64,000 nucleotides of DNA from NCBI GenBank assembly GCA_027625915.1, contig JANTQA010000023.1, positions 3,100,001 to 3,164,000 on the forward strand, given 5' to 3'. How positions within the stretch are numbered: the first letter of the stretch is position 1; every line of letters begins with the position of its first letter. Below are positions 60,122 to 64,000 of the stretch, piece by piece. A model generated the notes under the pieces. The model saw only the letters and a program-made list of their open reading frames with translations. It was not told the DNA's origin and did not search any database. This DNA is from Anaeramoeba flamelloides (Eukaryota; Metamonada; Anaeramoebidae). Position numbers and translations under genes: made by a program.

Positions 60122-62365
60122 TTAGTTTTTTTCTGTATTTTTTTTACTATCTTGTAATAATCCAAATTTTTTAGCCATTTTTGTTTTCAATTGTTTCTCT
60201 TTTTTTCTATACTCTTCTGGTGGCCATATCATTTTCTTGATCATTTCTTTTTCTTCTTGATTTAACCAATCTTTATATTCTGACAATTTCCCAAATTGCT
60301 GAAAATTTTTCCCAATAAACCAACAACAAAATTCCACAAGTTGCATTGATTGCGATCTTGTGGCCGAAAGAAATGTATGGATGATCTCGGTAGGTTTCCA
60401 CTGGTAAATTAAATTGCTGATTTTGATTTCACACATGCTTTTTAAATGATCTAATTGGAAATAATCCGAAGCAATTAACAGTTTTAATAAAATCCGTGTT
60501 GGGATATTTTCATCAATTTTATCAATATAGAAATAGGAAAGGAGTTGCTTGATCACCGGAAGCGTAAAATTCGAAATATTTGCATGGTCTTGTCCATATT
60601 CGATCATACCACTTGAAAATAAAGATTTAAAATGCCTCGATCTCATTGACAATACAAATTTATTCACAGGAATTCCAATTGGTTGAACATTTTCATTTTG
60701 CTTTTGATTATCTTTTATCTTTTTATTTTGAACTACATTTTTATTTTCGGGTTGTGTTACCAGTAAATAAAAATCTGAAAATTCAATGTGTTGTTGCACT
60801 TTGTCAAAAGATTGAATAATATCAATCCATTCTTGATCATACATTTCTTTTAATTGTAAGTATAATTGTTTTTGCTCTTCTTCTAATTCTTCAAGCCAAT
60901 CTTTCTCATCCTCCTTCTCATTCTCCTTCACTTTCTCATTCTCCTTCTCGTTCTCCCTCTCGTTCTCGTTTCCCTTTTCCTTCTCCAGACCTTTTTCGTT
61001 GTCCTTTTCATTTGAATTTTTAATATTTTCTTTTAAACTTTCAATTAAAATTAGTTCGTTCAAAGTATTTATCAATTTAATATCATTTTCTTTAAATTTA
61101 GAATAGTTTAAAGTATCTAAATAAAAATCACATAATAATAATAAACCTTTAATTTCAAAAATTTGACTTAGTTTTTTAATATCCTCTACCCAATTTATTG
61201 TTGATTCAACAAAATTCTTTTGATCAGAATCCTGTTTGAATAGATTGAATTGCCCAGTGTATATAAAACGAATCACTTCCATGAAAGGGTAAGGATTTCC
61301 TTGATATGAAAAAGAGACGATTTTCTTTTTTTTACTATTGGTTTCATCGAAGGATAACCCACAAGATTCGACTAATTTTAAAACATTTTGTTTTTGATCT
61401 TTATTTTTCATTTGTTGAAAGATTTTCCAAAATAGCCTTGATCGTTCGACTAACAGTAGTCGATGTGAAAAGAGGTACATTTTTTTCTTTTTAAGATCCA
61501 TTAATTTAAATTCAACATCCCCAAATCTTGTATTTTCCCATGAATGACTTATATTATCTTCTTTTTCTTCTTTTTCTTCTTTTTCTTCTTTTTTTTGATC
61601 TTTTTCTTTTTTTTGATCTTTTTTGATATTGAATTCAAAATCTAAATCGAATTCATCTTTTTTTTCGTGGACAACAAACAAATCACTTATTTGTTGTTTA
61701 AAATTTGAAATTGTTTTCTTTAAAATTGGCTTGGGAAAGGGATCGGGGATATCAGGCAATTTTACAAGCAATTTCTTTTTAAGCCAAGAAAGTTTTTTTG
61801 GGAGCTCAAGCCTTTTTTCCATCGCTCTTCTTATGGTAGTATCAAAGACCTTTGAAACGCTAATTGGTGTTCTTGATGAGCATTTAAGGTATTCTACAGC
61901 GTCGACTTGTAGTAGAATTTGAGAAACATCATCATCAGTCACAATCGACTCGTTTGTTTCTGCTAACATATTGATAGAATAATCATCATTTATAAGATCC
62001 TGTTTACACCCAACAATAATATAAGGAGTTCCTGGGCAATGGTGAGTAATTTCTGGTACCCACTTGGTGACAATATTTGCTAAGGATGGGGGATCTGTGA
62101 ATGAAAAGCAAATCAAAAAGATATCAGTTTCTGGATAACATAAAGGCCTGAGGCGATCATAGTCTTCCTGACCTGCAGTGTCCCAGAAACCTACGGAATA
62201 ATGCTTCTCGTCAACAAGCACTCTTTGGTGCGGTACATCAAGATTATAATACATGTAATATTCAGGGAATTCTCCGTTAATTTCGGTAAGAATTAATGTT
62301 GATTTCCCAACTGCTCCATCCCCAATAACAACAATCTTCATTTGGATTGGATTGGTTAGACTCAT
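60122..62365 (-). CDS. RhoBTB-like protein: Rho GTPase domain fused to two BTB domains
   Basis: 747-aa single-exon protein. RhoBTB proteins are atypical Rho GTPases that serve as Cul3 ubiquitin-ligase adaptors. The Rac-like domain spans about 8-195: P-loop GDGAVGKS (15-22), WDTAGQEDYDRLRPL (61-75, with the catalytic Gln at 66), CKQD (120-123) and CSS (162-164). Switch I is unusual: the IPTVFD stretch of Rac is replaced by MYYNLD, so the threonine that closes over Mg-GTP aligns with Tyr40. BTB1 covers about 277-421 (FGDVEFKLMDL; SHRLLLVERS; FIYTGQF). BTB2 covers about 525-650 (VNKFVLSMRSRHFKSLFSSG; LLKLLIASDYFQLDHL), followed by a BACK-like helical tail. Charged KE inserts lie near 253-272 and 438-500. 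There is no CAAX box, as in animal RhoBTB (about 700 aa; RacA is the Dictyostelium counterpart). Stop TAA. Confidence 0.92.
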   Translation of the reverse strand: MSLTNPIQMKIVVIGDGAVGKSTLILTEINGEFPEYYMYYNLDVPHQRVLVDEKHYSVGFWDTAGQEDYDRLRPLCYPETDIFLICFSFTDPPSLANIVTKWVPEITHHCPGTPYIIVGCKQDLINDDYSINMLAETNESIVTDDDVSQILLQVDAVEYLKCSSRTPISVSKVFDTTIRRAMEKRLELPKKLSWLKKKLLVKLPDIPDPFPKPILKKTISNFKQQISDLFVVHEKKDEFDLDFEFNIKKDQKKEKDQKKEEKEEKEEKEDNISHSWENTRFGDVEFKLMDLKKKKMYLFSHRLLLVERSRLFWKIFQQMKNKDQKQNVLKLVESCGLSFDETNSKKKKIVSFSYQGNPYPFMEVIRFIYTGQFNLFKQDSDQKNFVESTINWVEDIKKLSQIFEIKGLLLLCDFYLDTLNYSKFKENDIKLINTLNELILIESLKENIKNSNEKDNEKGLEKEKGNENERENEKENEKVKENEKEDEKDWLEELEEEQKQLYLQLKEMYDQEWIDIIQSFDKVQQHIEFSDFYLLVTQPENKNVVQNKKIKDNQKQNENVQPIGIPVNKFVLSMRSRHFKSLFSSGMIEYGQDHANISNFTLPVIKQLLSYFYIDKIDENIPTRILLKLLIASDYFQLDHLKSMCEIKISNLIYQWKPTEIIHTFLSATRSQSMQLVEFCCWFIGKNFQQFGKLSEYKDWLNQEEKEMIKKMIWPPEEYRKKEKQLKTKMAKKFGLLQDSKKNTEKN

Positions 62366-62633
62366 TTTTTTTAAATAAATTCAATACAAATATTGGAAAA
62401 GGATTTTGGAAAAAAATGGGTTTTTGTCAGATCATATTTTTTTTACTTTTTGAAGAACTTTATTTCAAGACTTCAAAACTACTTCCACTTAAATGAAAAA
62501 ACCTCTCACTTTTGACTTTTTGGTTTTAGTTAGTCAAAAACTGGACACACACTTGTAACTAATAATACTCACAGTTTGTCTTATTCTTCTGATAAGAAAA
62601 TATCAAATCGGAAAAAAAAATTGTAAAACCGTT

Positions 62634-63158
62634 TTAAGGACTAGATTTCGGGTGAAAACAGTGAAATAATGTATTAAATCACCCTCGAGTAAGTTATTTA
62701 ATCCAAGTAATATTTGTTCAAGGTGAATTTCTTTTGGAAAAAATGTGAAATTTTCACAATTTAACAATTTTCACAATTTTTACCTTGTTAGATCATGCTA
62801 AATTTTGATCCCACTATTTTAGAATTTCCATTTCAACTTTCGGAACTCACACTATTTTCTAGAGCTGTTCTATATATTTTTTAAATTTGCTTTTACAAGT
62901 TTGAAATGTTCTCAAATTTGAAATACACTTGAAAATCCCCTAAAACCCTTTTTTGCAATTTTTTTTTTTGTTATTTTCAATTTTCCTCTTCATTAAAAAA
63001 CAAGGAAATTAAAAAAGTCTGCGTGAAAAGGTAAAGATGAGAAAAAATGTTTTTTTTTTTTTTTTGTCCAATTTCTTCTGTGTGAAAATTTTTTTTGGGA
63101 AGTAAAATTGAAATAACACAATTATTCAAAACCCTCAAGGGTGGGAACGTAGTTTTTA
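62634..63158 (-). mobile_element. TIR element, family 5, copy 2
   Basis: This is the reversed counterpart of 15028-15549, with shared blocks such as CACTATTTTCTAGAGCTGTT and CCTTGTTAGATCATGCTAA and shared ends (TTAAGGACTAGATTTCGGG; ACGTAGTTTTTAATTG). Substitutions and small length changes separate the copies. It lies about 270 bp upstream of the RhoBTB-like start codon. No coding frame. Confidence 0.72.
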
Positions 63159-64000
63159 ATTGAAAGATTGCCGTGAAAATGAAAATTTTTCAATTTATTT
63201 TTCTTACTTGTTCACTCCTAAATGAAGATATAAGAAACTGAAATTTCTCAAAATAGATTAATACTATTGTTATATTCTTATAGCAAATTTCACATGAATA
63301 GAAAAAGCCTATCATCAAAAAATTCAAAAAAAAAAATCACGTTTACTAAGATTTACTATAAAAATTTGAATATATAAAATTTTGGTTTAATTTGGGTTGT
63401 TTAAGAATTCGATTTTGATTCTCAGATCAATCTAATTTTTGGACTTATTGTTTGTTTTCAAATGAACAAAAAAATAAAAATAAAAAAAATATTTGAAAAT
63501 GAAAACATTATCTACTCTTTTACAATTAAAACCGATTTAACAATTTTTCTACATTATGTAATTTTTTTCAAGAAAAATTAAGACGGTGGATAACTTTTTC
63601 AGATTTTCACTTCCACAGATTATAAGAAATTGAAACTTTCAAATCATATTTTTAATCAAACATATTAATATTTTAATAAATATTAGGGTTGAATAGATTC
63701 AAGTAAAAGATATTGACATACCCAAATAAAAAATGGAAATCAAAAAACATAATAAAAATCATTTATTTCTTGATCTTATCTGTAAATTTTGATATAATTA
63801 CTTTTTCTTTATTTGATTTTTTTTTTTTTTTCTTCCAAAAAATTTTTCCTTTAAAATTGTTGATGAACAAATTACAATTTATTTCAATAGAATTTGCATA
63901 AAATGAATTTTAAAAATCCTATTTTCATTTAATTTATCTAATTCTAGTTTGGGTTAAAGAAAATTGGTTTTTTGTAAAGCATCTCGAGAAATAAAGATTT
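63159..64000. other. Non-coding end of the window
   Basis: AT-rich, with no gene, element or motif recognised. The 62-codon frame at 63713-63901 is F/I/K-rich and looks accidental. Confidence 0.35.

Overview
The window looks like nuclear DNA of a very AT-rich, gene-poor unicellular eukaryote. Only eight protein-coding genes can be supported in 64 kb. Most carry lysine/glutamate-rich low-complexity inserts, the window lacks rRNA and true tRNA genes, and the non-coding DNA is full of short inverted-repeat elements and simple repeats. The gene content (a zizimin-type DOCK exchange factor, a RhoBTB-like Rho GTPase, a two-pore channel, elongin C and a 7-TM protein) suits an amoeboid protist. The KE-rich inserts remind me of Anaeramoeba more than of dictyostelids, whose inserts are typically poly-N/Q. 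That placement is inference only.

Layout, left to right. 1-16935 holds prefoldin subunit 5 (+), a CCA-adding tRNA nucleotidyltransferase (+) and elongin C (-), separated by repeat-bearing spacers. 16936-24162 is one uninterrupted 2408-codon DOCK-family gene (+) with charged inserts between recognisable DHR1 and DHR2 domains. 24163-29564 is non-coding and carries a tRNA-derived SINE and a small inverted-repeat transposon. 29565-46340 is, in my reading, a single two-pore channel gene (+) of five exons (about 784 aa). It is the only clearly spliced gene here. Three of its introns are 2.0-6.6 kb long and hold a second SINE copy, several MITE-like elements, a G-quadruplex-type tract and a long (GT)n microsatellite. 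46341-64000 contains a small coiled-coil protein (-), a 7-TM THH1/TOM1/TOM3-like protein (-) and a Rho GTPase-BTB-BTB fusion (-), with further inverted-repeat elements between them.

The genes do not form an operon or an obvious gene cluster. Two functional links are visible. DOCK proteins activate Rho-family GTPases, and a RhoBTB-like protein lies in the same window. Elongin C and BTB-domain proteins are both adaptors for cullin ubiquitin ligases. Either may be coincidence.

The points most worth a second look are: (1) the reconstructed channel, which joins animal-type pore filters to a plant-like EF-hand linker; (2) two SINE copies differing at four positions in 364 bp, each with 17-18 bp target-site duplications; (3) the RhoBTB-like GTPase with a tyrosine in place of the switch I threonine; and (4) at least seven families of non-autonomous inverted-repeat elements, several represented by two or more copies here.
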